A stretch of 64,000 nt of DNA, taken from positions 124,001 through 188,000 of the forward strand of contig JAWWNJ010000155.1 in NCBI GenBank assembly GCA_037176885.1. The letters run 5' to 3'. The notes under the pieces were generated by a model. That model saw nothing but the letters and a program-made list of their open reading frames with translations. It was not told where the DNA came from and searched no databases. Source of the DNA: Favolaschia claudopus. Its lineage: Eukaryota; Basidiomycota; Agaricomycetes; Agaricales; Mycenaceae. Made by a program: the position numbers and the translations under genes. This document shows, piece by piece, positions 10,754-21,904 of the stretch; position 1 is the first letter of the stretch, and every line of letters starts with the position of its first letter.

Positions 10754-13143
10754 CCCGTGGGTGTAGCGTCACGAAATGAGCGAAGTGAGGAAGAGCTCCC
10801 CGGTGCAAAGCGCCAGAAATCCGGTCGGCGGGCGAAAGACAGAAAGATTAAACGAAGGGGAAAGAGGGCAAGGGGGTACCCAATCGGGGAATCGGTGGGG
10901 AATCCACCCAGAAACCTCTCGACTCTTTATACCCTGAGGAGTCGGAGTTTGAATGTTTGATGGGATTCTCGAGAGATTTTCAGAGAAAAACATTTGAATG
11001 AAGAAGCGGGGGGTCCCCGAGGCTTCTTTGATCCAAAACATTCCAAACTGCGGATGAATAGGGCGGCTTTAGAGAGCGCAGGGTTAAAGTTTGATTCAAG
11101 CGCTTCTCTAATTTGATGTACTTCCGAAAAAGGCAGGAATGACGCCTCATAATGAAAGTGACGGCATCGCCGGCCGCGGCGAGAAGTTGAGTCCAGAAAA
11201 CTGTCAACGGAGGTAGAGTGGGGATCTAAAATTAGGTCGCCTCGAGTCCTTCGTTAAGGTTTGCTCTCATGGAATACCAAGGGGACGAGCGGGAACCGGG
11301 CCTCACTGGCGGCCCGTTCGTTATCTAAATTATTCCAAGACGAATTCGTCTTGAAGTCCCCTTCCCCGGGAAGATGGATCAGTTCTCTAGCGGGCGATCA
11401 CAAGTCGTCAACTCGGGAGAGTTGAAAATCTAGAAAGGGGGAGATGATAGGGCCGCTATACGGCTAGGCATGAAATGCTCGGAATTTATCGATTTTCGAG
11501 ACCTATCAGCGGGAGAAGTGAGGTTAGGATAATAGAAGATATGCCCGTCCTCGCGGGCAGTATCTTATTGCTGTGGATAGCCGACAAGCTGGCGGGACAC
11601 CAACGGGGTAGCAGCGGCTTAGCGACGTTTCCCTAACATGGGTGCGAGACTCTGCCGCTGACTATTTCTAAACTGCCGGGCCAAGGGACTTGGTGGGAAA
11701 CTACTATCTCGAGGTGCTGGAGGCGACTAAGAGGAACTACCGACCTCCCTGAGGTTAGGCGCTCACCCGCCGACCAACATGAAGAAGATCTAGCGGGGGA
11801 CCATACTGAGTTCAACTTCGAACTCAGGGCGGCCACTACTCTATCGACGAACAGGATCACCGGCAGGCCCTAACCGAGCATGCCGGCTGATTACGGACAG
11901 CCGGGACTTAACCGACTGCCAGCGGGAGCACCGCGGAGCCAGCGGCTATCCAGCCAGCGGGCTCTGTCAGAATGATGAGAAGGACATGGCGAGTTGCCGG
12001 GGGCATTTCCCGCTGATTGCGGACAACCCGAACGGCGAGTGGCGAGCCGCTAACGCGGCTCGGCTCTCCCTATTTTCCCTGGGACTTATACTGTTCTGAA
12101 TATGGAGGAAGAGACGAACTTGACCGCTGTCGAGCCGTTGACTAACTACTCAGCGGGAGCCTTTTCGACTTCAACTCGACCAGCGGCGGGACCATATTAT
12201 GAAGGAGGAATTTCGTGTCCCCTCCCGGGGACATGGCAACCAGCACGCCATTGCACTGCAATAAGGCGCAATACCCACCCGCCCGCATGGACTTTCTCCG
12301 GGAGGCAGTCTTTTCACTCACGACTCGCAATCCTGAATATACCATTGGTTCCCAGCGGGCGCGGCATCAAACTTGGACAGTCTCTCATCATGATTTTATT
12401 TGGTTGTTTCTGCTCCCGCTGCATGTATTTAATCTCCCGGTGTACTTTTTGTTACTCAGTCAATTACCTACCCGTAGACAAGGGCAGTTTGTAGCGGACT
12501 CTAGAATTTGAATTGAAGCTTTGAAAGAGACTAGACTTGATATCTGAGAGAGACTCGAGTGATACGGAAAGACTTGTGGCATACCGAGCCGCCAGAACTT
12601 TGAGAGCCCCGCCAGCCTTTGAGCCCGCGCCCTCCTGAAATACGAAGCCCCGTCTCTTGCAGTTCCGCGGTATTCAAAGACCCCCGTTCGTGCTTGATTC
12701 CGCGCCGTCGACGCCCCGTGTGCCCTGCCGTTCCGCGGTATTCAAAGACCCCCGTTCGAGCTCGCCGCCGCGTAGTGGTGTAAGTGCCCCGGCCACTGGT
12801 TAGTGTCCGCGCCATCGACGTAAGAGCCCCGCTCCTTGCCAGAGCCGCGCCAGTTGAATAAGAACCCCGTCCGCTGAGCCGCGCCTTCTGCCCGCCGGTT
12901 GCCATCCAGAAAGCTTCTTCCCGGTTGACGATCCACTACCGGGCGACGCTTTTCTATTGGCACGGAGACCCTCCCCGCTAGACTCAGAATTTCTCATTTC
13001 GAAGTCTCAGAAAGAGTGACTCTTCGCTTCTCCCGCTGCGAATCGTTTTGCCCGCTACGTTCTCGCTAGACAATCTAGTAGTTCGTCCCGCTCAAACGTA
13101 GCGACCTTGATGATTGAAGCTTGCCCAAGTATTCTGAGGGACG
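10754..13143. other. Non-coding, AGCGGG-rich region
   Basis: No gene could be supported in 2.4 kb. Open frames are short and without motifs. AGCGGG or its complement recurs (11288, 11390, 11507, 11790, 11920, 11957, 12151, 12354, and CCCGCT at 12002, 12416, 13030, 13043, 13088). It may be the non-coding end of the same repetitive unit as 2-10.8 kb. Confidence 0.45.
12597..12890. repeat. Degenerate tandem repeat, about 36-bp unit
   Basis: About eight diverged units share a core of the form AAGAGCCCCG followed some 20 bp later by CCGCGCC. Two units contain the same 29-bp stretch, at 12662-12690 and 12730-12758 (68 bp apart, identical). On the minus strand the repeats give a Gly/Arg/Thr-rich reading frame with a period near 12 residues, but no gene model supports translation. 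Confidence 0.6.
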
Positions 13144-13165
13144 ATACGTGCTCCCGCCACCCCGA

Positions 13166-13181
13166 ACACACACACACACAC
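13166..13181. repeat. (AC)8 microsatellite
   Basis: A run of AC dinucleotides next to the truncated end of the copia element. Confidence 0.9.
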
Positions 13182-13236
13182 GTCGTATTGGATTAGATTT
13201 TGTGATTTTATATTTCGGTATATTTCACGCCTACAC

Positions 13237-15364
13237 CTACACGCACCGTTTCATCGGCATTCGGTTGCGGCTGTAGGTTGCACACGCTCCGGCAGCCGCC
13301 CAATAGGTTTCAGGCAGACCTGACTCGTGAAGAAGGGTGCGAATGTCCTCGGTAATGGTGCGTATTCCGCGCTCGGCAAGCCCGTTCTCTGCTGACGAGT
13401 AAGGTGCAGGTTCGCTCGTGATAATCCCATGCAGCTTGAAGTAAGCCGTCCATTTCGCGGAGTTGAATGCATTGTCGGTGCGGACGCGCTTCAGCTTCCT
13501 GCCGGTTTGCTTCTCGGCCATGACACGGTAGTTGTCGAATGCAGGAATGGTAGAGTCGTCACTCTTATCGCGCAAGTAATCGGTGTGTTTATGCCCAGTT
13601 CCGCTATCAACGACTAACATCATATAGATGTTTCCTCCCGGCGACGCAACTCGGGACGGCCCCCACAGATCAAACGCTACAAGATCCAAAGGAGGTACGT
13701 CTGTCTCCGTCTGGCTATCGTACGGGCGCGGTGTGCTGACGTCCGGCGCGACAATCAAGGCATTTTCCATCGATGGAGTGATCTGTAATGTCAAGGCCAG
13801 ACACAAGGCCTTGTGTATGCATCTCCCGAATGGTTTCCGGACTCGCATGGGCAAATCGACGGTGCCAGTTCCTCAACGAAGTTGGTTGCGAGGTCGAGAC
13901 ATTCGCGTGAGTATTCACCACCTCCAGCACATACATCCCAGCTGATCCGCGGCCTTGCAGAATCTTTTCGCCTGCCTTGACCCTCGCGAATGACAACTCC
14001 CCCACCGCCAAAGGTAGAATAGTACCCTGCTTTATCGAACTGACTGACTGAAATCAGATTCGCTGACAGCGATGGGTGCGTGAATGGGCGTTTAATAAGG
14101 TGATGTGAACCTCTCTTCCTTCCACGACGAAGACCTTCCTGACTGTCCCCTTTCCTACAATAGCAAAGTCGCCCTCGGACGCGAGGGCTGATTTACCGGT
14201 ACGAACAGCCACGGGTTCGTAGGAATGGAAGTCGGAGCGGTCGCGGAAGAAATGGTCACTTGCTCCCGAGTCAAGAAAGGTCACTGTCTTTGTCGGCGAA
14301 AAGTTCTCGAAGGTGCGGCTGACAGCGGCTGTGGGGGCAGATAGACGCAATCAACAACATGTTCGGTGTGAGTGTCATCGTCATCTCTCTGCAACGTTGC
14401 CTCCGTGTTGGCAGCCTTTGGCCACACGACCTTCGGGGCATCCTCATCCTCCACCTCCTCCACCGTAACCTTCCGCGCATTCGCCATCAACACTCGATGG
14501 ATTGGCTCCTCCTCGGTCATCGCCTGCCTTGCCTGAGGGCGGTTTCGTCCGAAATTCGGCGGAAACTGGCCCTCTTTCCCTCCCCCAGGCCAGTAGCAGT
14601 TCTCGAAGCTGTGGCTGGTCTTATTGACTGCTTACAGCCAGGGTTCGTGCAGCGGCGCTTGGGAGCTGATGTGTTCAGCGCCGGTCGAAGTCGTGGCAAC
14701 AGTGGTGTGCTCTGGCATGCCGGGTATTAATGGCGACAGTCTTGATCAGCGCAAACGCATCGTCAAGGTCCGCGGCTCCAAACAGCGCGCCTTGGAGGCC
14801 TAGCCAACGCGGGTCGGGAGGAAGTGAGCGAATAAGTACGTTTTTGAGCAGATTATCATCTGCCTTTCCGCCTAGCATTCTGACGACATTCCCTTTGTTC
14901 CGAATAGTGCTGAGAAGGCTGTCAAGGTCGTCGCGTGAAGCTCCTGAGAACTTGATTGACTGGAGCTCGCTCTCAGCGAGGGAAAGTGCCGCATCACTTT
15001 TCTTTGCACACGCGTTGGTGACGGAGTCCCAACACTCCTTTTGCGGTACCATCGCGCTTCACACCCAAGCCGATTGGGTCTACGATGCTTGTAACAATGA
15101 GGGAGCGAAGAACCCCATCACGGTAAAGCCACTCCTCGCGGTGTGGGGGCTCTTGAAAATACGGGGGTAGGATCTGGTGATGCAGTGCCGGCGGGCGGCG
15201 TAACGATGGCGGGCTTTGTAATGGTGCCGTCGAGGTACCCTGACAAGCCTTTGCTTGCAGCGTTGTTCCTCAATGAGCACCTTGAAGGTAGGAAAGTTGG
15301 ACTTGTTAGCTTGCAGCTTTTCCGTTGCTAACAAAGTGGGTAGGGTAATCATTTGGGACGCCAT
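13237..15364 (-). pseudogene. Ty1/copia retrotransposon, Gag to integrase, truncated
   Basis: Read from 15364 downward. A copia Gag starts MASQMITLPTLLATEKLQ and continues with SDAALSLAESELQSIKF and the typical LLSTIRNKGNVVRMLGG. A CX4C...H...C knuckle follows (CTNPGCK, near 14620), then an aspartic protease with FLDSGASDHFF (about 14270), a GAG-pre-integrase segment (FAHASPETIREMHTQG) and an integrase core with D (VAFDLWGP), D (VRTDNAF) and E (SSAENGLAERG). Single-base shifts occur in Gag near 15270 and at the knuckle near 14620, with others between domains. Reverse transcriptase, RNase H and the 3' LTR are missing: homology stops at 13237. It cannot move by itself. Confidence 0.88.
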
Positions 15365-15457
15365 CGAAGCGACTTGGTATGATTGTGTGTGAGGTTTGTG
15401 AATAAAGTTTGAGTCAGTTTATCGTGTTGTTCTTCTGAGTGAGCTCAAAGGGCAACG

Positions 15458-15469
15458 GGGCCCATAACC
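15458..15469 (-). promoter_or_regulatory. Candidate copia primer-binding site (half-tRNA-iMet)
   Basis: On the element's sense (minus) strand this reads GGTTATGGGCCC. That is complementary, with one mismatch, to the anticodon stem-loop of initiator tRNA-Met, the primer used by copia-type elements. It lies about 95 nt upstream of the Gag ATG, where a PBS is expected, so the 5' LTR should end just beyond 15470. Confidence 0.5.
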
Positions 15470-15660
15470 TAAAGTAAGAACAAAAGGGTAAGAGCTCAGT
15501 CGGGACACGATAGGTGTAAACGACTGTATTGAGTCGGTACAATACCTAAAGTAAGAACAAAAGGGTAAGAGCTAGAGTACGATATAAGTAAGCCGTAGAC
15601 TAGATAGAATGTAAGTAGCTCACCTCAGTCGGGACACGATAGGTGTAAACGACTGAGGTG
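15467..15660. repeat. Interleaved direct repeats and hairpin in copia leader/LTR
   Basis: Repeat A (30 bp) is identical at 15467-15496 and 15544-15573. Repeat B (32 bp) is identical at 15495-15526 and 15624-15655. The second B copy sits in a perfect inverted repeat: CACCTCAGTCG at 15621-15631 pairs with CGACTGAGGTG at 15650-15660 around an 18-nt loop; the first B copy keeps only a 6-bp stem. They lie upstream of Gag in the expected LTR. Confidence 0.75.
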
Positions 15661-15944
15661 CAGCATCGGATAGTAACCATCATATGTATGAGACAGAAAA
15701 GGAAATACGGAACACTACGGGTACCTGGGAGCGTACCGGACGGGCCTACTACAACATTCTGTCTCGTTTTCGTGCCTTTACAGGCACGAGAACGAGCGTG
15801 ACAAGCCGCGGAGATGAAAGGAGAGGAAGAGGTGCGACGTGTGACCATCACTGTAGTCACAGGTCACCTGCTCTGCGATCCGGGCCGGTCGGAACAGGTC
15901 GGAACCGTCACTTCTTTCTCTGACCACCACCTCGGCTGCAGCTC

Positions 15945-16856
15945 ATGTCCAACTCTCCTTGCTTTCCGCCCGAATTGGAGCGGTATATCTTTGAGACGGC
16001 AGCTCTGTTCTACCCCCACACAATTCCCCGGCTCCTCCCTGTGGCTCGACGAGTTCTCATCTGGTGAGTATGAGCATTAGCCCAATGTCGATATACGAGC
16101 TGAAATTTGAGGCTAGGATTGAGCCACTGCTTTACAGGAGGGTCTATTTCGACGGTCTGAGTCAGAAAGTTTGGCCCCGCTGCAGCAATCTTGCGTGCCG
16201 TCCAGAATGGCTCCAAACCCACAGACTTCTTCGCGACAACGACTCGCTATTTATGCATAGCTTCCTTGGAATTGAACGTCTTCTTCAGCCGCCCCGAGAA
16301 GAGGGAGTGGTCAGACGACATCTGCAGACAGTTTTTCGGGCATGCTCCGGAGTCGACAATCTCTTCTTCTTGGCGACATCGAGAAACCCAAGCTTCTTGA
16401 AATGGTCACAGAGGACTATGCGGCCACGACGTATCGTCCTGATTCTCGACCTTGCCGGTTTCCAACCAGATCTGAGTCTTTCATTGTTCGACAATATCAC
16501 GCATCTCCTCCTCGGTGACATTAATTTGCCCAACAACATCCTCGACGAGAACTGGGATCAGCTCGCCAACCTCCAGAACCTTCCGCGTCTCACACATCTG
16601 GCGCTGTCGGACTGCAGTACCTCATCGATATTCGTTTCCATGCTGCTATCCGGGCTGCACACACTTGCAGTGTTTCGTTGTCTTCACGCAAGAACCAATA
16701 CCCTCTCTCGATGTGATCCATGATGCTCGGTTCTCAATCGTGATGACACCGGAAGGTATCATGCTTGACGACGACGAGGTCAATTCCCGGGACTTATGGG
16801 CACGCGTCGAGGGAGCAATTCGCAGATATACAGATGTATTCAGGCTGGATTCATGA
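15945..16856 (+). pseudogene. F-box-like / leucine-rich protein gene with frameshift
   Basis: The ATG at 15945 starts MSNSPCFPPELERYIFETAA, an F-box-like opening. Exon 1 (15945-16063) splices over a 53-nt intron (16064-16116, GTGAGT...GCTAG) into WIEPLLYRRVYFDGL. Leucine-rich segments follow (LSLSLFDNITHLLLGDINL, LPRLTHLALSDCS). Near 16675 one extra base switches the homologous reading to another frame (VVFTQEPIPSLDVIHDARF, then DLWARVEGAIRRYTDVF), ending at 16856. With the shift uncorrected the protein stops at 16723. The family is a large, fast-evolving one in agarics, thought to act as substrate adaptors; that role is not shown here. Confidence 0.7.
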
Positions 16857-17757
16857 CAGGTGCTTCATCTCATATATACACAGTAGGAAGCTCGAACTGA
16901 TAATGTCCTGTAGGCTGTGGGTGGGTGGATTTTGCTTATCACAGAGGTTGATCTTGGCGTTGAAATCTCGATGTGGCAGAGTATCGATCCCCCAATATAT
17001 TGACGATGACTTTGAGGCTTTCACTAGCAACTTTGGGTTCGGTTTGCTCGTAAAGACATCGATACGGTTGGGCCTTGGTCGCCATCGGTGACTATGCGAT
17101 TCACGCTCTGCTGGCGCTTTCATTTGCTGTCCGGTGTCGACTCGGGCTTAAATAGGCGACGATCGACGCTTATATCCTGTAGTCCGACGGTGAGCCTGGT
17201 GAGCACATTTGCCCCAACCACCCTTCCTCCCTTCCTCCCGCGGTCCTCTTCTGAGTGCTCATCTGTGCACCAGACCTCGGTGACCCTTCGGCGATTCGAG
17301 ATCAACGGAGGATCACTCTCACGATCCTTCAAATTTGGTCATTTCCGAACACGATTCCGGCTGTTATGCTCCGATTCCACCTTGAGCTGGTCATTCGGAC
17401 GCATCGTTGCAGAAGAGAATTCCCGTTCCGTCATATCGAACTCGGCAAACGGTCGTGCTCGAAAGGCATCCAGCCGTCAGCGTGCCAATGTTATTCCCAT
17501 TTTCTCACAAAAACAACTAAAAAATTACGACGTAACACGTTTGTCGTTCTACTTGCAATTACTTTTCTGTCTTTCAACACAGCGTATGTTTTTCCTTATC
17601 ACCGCGTCGGGCAATTATTACCGCTCAATAACTGAACGCCGTTAGTGAACGGCCTAAATTCAATTCTTTGGCAGATCAATGATGGCCTGTGCAGGCCCAA
17701 ACCCGGGTTTAGCAGCTTTCGGAACCCATCTGACCGGTTCCCGGGGTACTTGGCCTT
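16857..17757. other. Intergenic region
   Basis: No gene supported. Frames at 17088-17645 (+) and 17120-17332 (-) overlap on opposite strands and show no domain. Confidence 0.5.
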
Positions 17758-17763
17758 TATATA
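17758..17763 (+). promoter_or_regulatory. TATA box of the P450 gene
   Basis: TATATA, 59 bp upstream of the P450 ATG at 17822, in the context CCTTTATATAGCG. Confidence 0.5.
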
Positions 17764-17821
17764 GCGACGTCCGTCCGAGTTCTCACTCGAAAGAAAGCAG
17801 CCTCACCTCCCCACACACCCA

Positions 17822-20659
17822 ATGGATCTGCCTCCCGGAATCGTCTATCTCGCTCGTATTCTCCCTTCCACACTCCTACCGAGCGCCGTCACCTACGTGT
17901 TCTTGACTCGAATTCTCCCTTTGCTCGACTTGGGAATCTCACCCCCTGCCTTCGTGGATATGCGTGGCGGCGTCCGTCGTCGCGCAGCCTATCGGCGTTG
18001 CCATATCGTATGTGCTGAAGGAAATTCACTACGCGAGAGATGCCGTTTTGAGGGGTGCGGTTCACATTCCCACCGTTCCTGATAAATGGCCGGGTGGGTT
18101 GTCGTTGATCGAGGCGATGAAGAAGTCAGTGTATCCCGGTGCGTAATAAGCCTTGCTCTCATGTTCTTCTCAATCGCTAAACTCGTTTTTGTTGATTGAC
18201 TTGTTTAGCCGATTTTCTGTTAGATTGGACGGATTTGTATGGAAATACCGTTGTGGCCAAGATTCTGGGTGATCGTGCGGTATAATTCTCTCTGGAATTT
18301 GTTAATCAATGACCGACCGATAACCTTCCCCCTTAGATCTTCACGACGGAGCCAGAGTACATCAAGGTCAGTATCGGTCTACGAAATTCGAACAATCTGA
18401 TTCACTGGTTCATCTAGGCTCTTCTAGCTACTGATTTCGATGGCTATTGGAAAGGTATGTCGCAGTCGTATCAGCAAGGGTTCTTCGATCCTAATATCGA
18501 GTATCATAGGTCCGGATGCCCATCGCGCCAGTCGATCCTTGCTCGGATCTGGTAAGTTGAATTAATCATACCGGGCAGATCGCTCAATGTCGCCTTATAA
18601 CAGGAGTTTTTAACACTGATGGTGAGTACTTGCAGTTTATTTTGTAGTTCCCCCGTCATCTTCACTGTGTTATTAAGATGAGATGTGGAAGTGCGTCTTT
18701 CTACTTGCATTTCTCCATCGGTCATCAAGTTAAGCCGACCCTGCAGATTCCACCGAACCATGAGCCGACCCTTCTTTAACCGAGGTCGGTTGTAACTTCG
18801 CTCCATGTTTTCCCGGGCAACATCCTTACTCCAACCCAGAGCGGATCAGCGACTTCGACCTCTTCGACAGACACAGTAACGACGCTCTCACCCGGTTGAA
18901 CCAACGCCTATCAGAAGGCTACGCAATCGATATTCAAGTTCGTAACAATTCGCACATTTTTCTTCCGGCTTAACACTTCCCAAGGACTTGGTCTCGCGCT
19001 TCACCCTCGATTCCGCCACGGAATTCCTCTTCGGTAAATCCGTCGACTCGATCTCCGCCGGCCTGCCCTACCCCTACTCTGCTATCCCTTCGCCTCCGCA
19101 TCCGACTTCAACGAAAACCACCCGTCGAACACTTATGTGAAAGCTTTCGGCCACGCCCAACTCCTCACCACCAAACGCACTGCATATTCGACCAATGGCC
19201 GCTGCAAGAAATTTTGGAAAGATAAAGTCAAACCAATGAGGAAAATATGCGACGATTATGTTGGTGAGATTCTGCAGAGTGCGTTGGAGAGGAAGAGAGC
19301 TGGGAGGCGTGGATCGGGTGAGAAAGAGCAGGAAACGTTTCTGAGTCATCTGGTTGACGCTACGGAAGGTTGGATGATTCGTGTTCTTCTTGCAAATTCT
19401 CTTCAATAACTCACGGTTCCCGTCCAACCTAGTAGATAAAGAAGTCATCATGGACTCGATATTCAATATCTTAGTCGCTGGTCGAGACACGGTATCTCCA
19501 TCCTATTTCATCCCCAACTTGCTGATTCTAACTTTACTCAGACCGCAGCGACTCTCACATTCGCGGTGTACATGCTAGCCGAACACCGAGACATGGCTGA
19601 CAGGTTACGCAAAGAAGTTCTCGAAGTCGTCGGCAGCTCTCGGATGCCCACGTACGACGATGTGCGCACTATGAAGTATTTACGCGCCTTTATCAACGGT
19701 GCGTCTCCCGAAGCTATATGTTCTCACTCGTGATTTCTGATCGGAGCCCCAACGGCAGAGACTTTGAGACTGTATCCCCCCGTGTGAGTCTGACCTCCAT
19801 TGCTTTGCTCGTCGCTTAACGCGAGAACTTCGACAGCCCGTTTGATTCCAGGTATATCTGGTCTTCGCGTTTAGAGCTATTGATTGACGAAAAATATCAG
19901 GACATCGAAGAAAGCGGCGGTTTTGGCCGGCTCTCAAGCCGGGTGATAAACCGCTTTATGTGACTCCAAACTCGAGGTATCGATGAACTCAGGTTTCGTC
20001 AACGCTTAGATTGACCTAACGCTCTCAGGGTGCGCTACAGCGTATTTCTCATGCATCGTCGCACGGACCTCTGGGGTCCCGATGGTAAGTTTTCTTCTTG
20101 AAATGGATATTACACTCGCTAACTGTCGATACTTAGCTCTCATGTTCGATCCCGACCGCTTCTTGGACGAACGTGTGAGAAAATACCTGACACCCAATCC
20201 CTTCATTTTCTTGCCTTTCAACGCCGGTCAGTGTTTATACTCCCTCGGCAAACATTCGCTTTGTTATTAACATGAGCATTGTAGGCCCGCGAATATGTCT
20301 TGGCCAACAGGTGCGTATTCTCTTGATGCTTCTGTCTTCTGGCGTTCTGATGAAACTCTTCACTCGTAGTTCGCCTACAATGAAGCCTCGTTCTTCATCA
20401 TCCGCCTCCTACAGAAGTTCACGGCGTTCACTCTCGCGCCTGACGCTCAACCTGAATCCACCATTCCGCCTGCAAGCTGGAAACACGCCAAAGGGACACA
20501 GGCGACAGAGAAGATCATGCTACAGAGACACTTGACTATGTTTGCGAAGGTATGCAGTAGATCTTCGTTCGTTCGTTTCCAGTATACTGATCGGCTTCTT
20601 GTGTTGAATTTTCGAAGGGAGGATTGTGGGTGAGAATGAAGCTCGTCGTGGCCGAGTAG
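17822..20659 (+). pseudogene. Cytochrome P450, CYP63-like, with frameshifts
   Basis: A heme monooxygenase gene with some fifteen short introns. It starts MDLPPGIVYLARILP with an N-terminal hydrophobic anchor. Family stretches include DLYGNTVVAKILGDRA, FHRTMSRPFFNR and DLVSRFTLDSATEFLFGKS, very like CYP63 of white-rot fungi. The I-helix is AGRDT-TAATLTF (split by an intron at about 19492-19541), the K-helix ETLRLYPPV and the heme loop FNAGPRICLGQ (split at 20228-20284); it ends at TAG 20657-20659. Three single-base frame changes break it: near 17950 (exon 1), near 19085 (after AGLPYPYS) and near 19925 (before LKPGDKPLYVTPNS). All catalytic motifs are otherwise intact, so it is either a young pseudogene or a real gene with sequence errors. 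Confidence 0.85.
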
Positions 20660-21904
20660 GCCGTTTCATGCGGAGGCAATGTAGCGCATCAATGCAATGA
20701 AAAGCTTGTATATTAATCCGAATACGACAACACTCTACGAAATTCCAATTATGTTGTAAACCCAACGGGTGCAAACGAATCTGGAGAAGAAAAAAACACA
20801 CACACATACACATTATCAGTCGCTCGGTATGCTATATCCTCCCGAATGGGATAGGCGTTTCTTCCTTTCAGTGGTCCAAACCAAGTGCAACTGCACAAGC
20901 GGACTCGGAGTTTGCCGGTCATCACTAGCGGCCATCAAGTCGCGTTGCCTAACAAGGACAAAGCTGCCAGCTCTTGCTCCTGCCACCGTTCGTCACGTCC
21001 GACTCATCCACCGTTGCCGGGAGCCCGGACATCGTGCGCTTGGTGCTCGCTCAGCTCCAGTGGATGACTACTTTATAGCAATCGCGCGGGCGAGAGAGCG
21101 ATGCCTCTAGAGTCTAGGCTCTCGTTGGGAAAGATTCTTCCAAGATTCTTGAGACTTGTTTTACCTGTCGGAACGTCATCAATTCGGAGTTCGGACTCCT
21201 GGCGGCATTGGATCGTTTTCACCCCCCACCGCGTGTCCGTGTGGATATATCCTCACCTCGCCAGCACTCCGTTGTCTACTACCTGCCCTCAATACGACTT
21301 TTGGCTTCCCCGATGCTGCCCTAGGCAACTGTACACTTACATCTCTGATTCAAAGTTAAACTCGGCGTCAACGAAGAGCGGAGCTCATGGGTTTTCGCCA
21401 CAGACGTCAAGCGAAACTGGCAGACGGCATCTGCTCGTCAACCATCTTCATCGTATCAACGGTACGCGTTGAAAGGCCTTTCGATACTTCAAGTTCCCAT
21501 TCCCTTTCTCTGTGATACAAATGCATCCGCTGAGGTTCTTTGTATTTAGGCAAAACTATCATGCTGACCTATCCTAGGTATGTCTCCAATCTCCTCAAAG
21601 CCGCAAAATCGGCATTATTCCATCATCCGCGAACATCGAAAATGGTAGAACTCAGTATGCAAATCGATGTCCTTACCTTTACCGCTGCGGCTCATTGATG
21701 GAACAGTCTGCTCGCGATATCATCCGGCACTTTGTCATCCATCCGTCAAGCCTGAAACGTTGGGCTATCAGCATATATAGCTCGAGATTTGCGTCCTATA
21801 CAGCGTCTGCAGGCTCTTTTACCTCCCAACTTCACATTCTTTTCCCTACCCCAAGTCGCTCGTTCCTGTTTTCCCCCGTCGATAGGCTGCGTTAAACGTC
21901 CACT
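20660..21904. other. Intergenic region
   Basis: No gene supported in 1.2 kb. It contains a short AC-rich run near 20790-20812. Open frames such as 21101-21472 (+) have no motif. Confidence 0.5.

Noticed and set aside
12102..12494. 130-codon plus-strand frame
   Set aside because: No recognisable domain and no splice support in the AGCGGG-rich non-coding stretch.
15467..15660. CRISPR-like array
   Set aside because: Only two copies each of two different repeats, irregular spacing, in a eukaryotic retroelement leader.
17088..17645. 185-codon plus-strand frame
   Set aside because: No domain, start not supported, composition like random frame.
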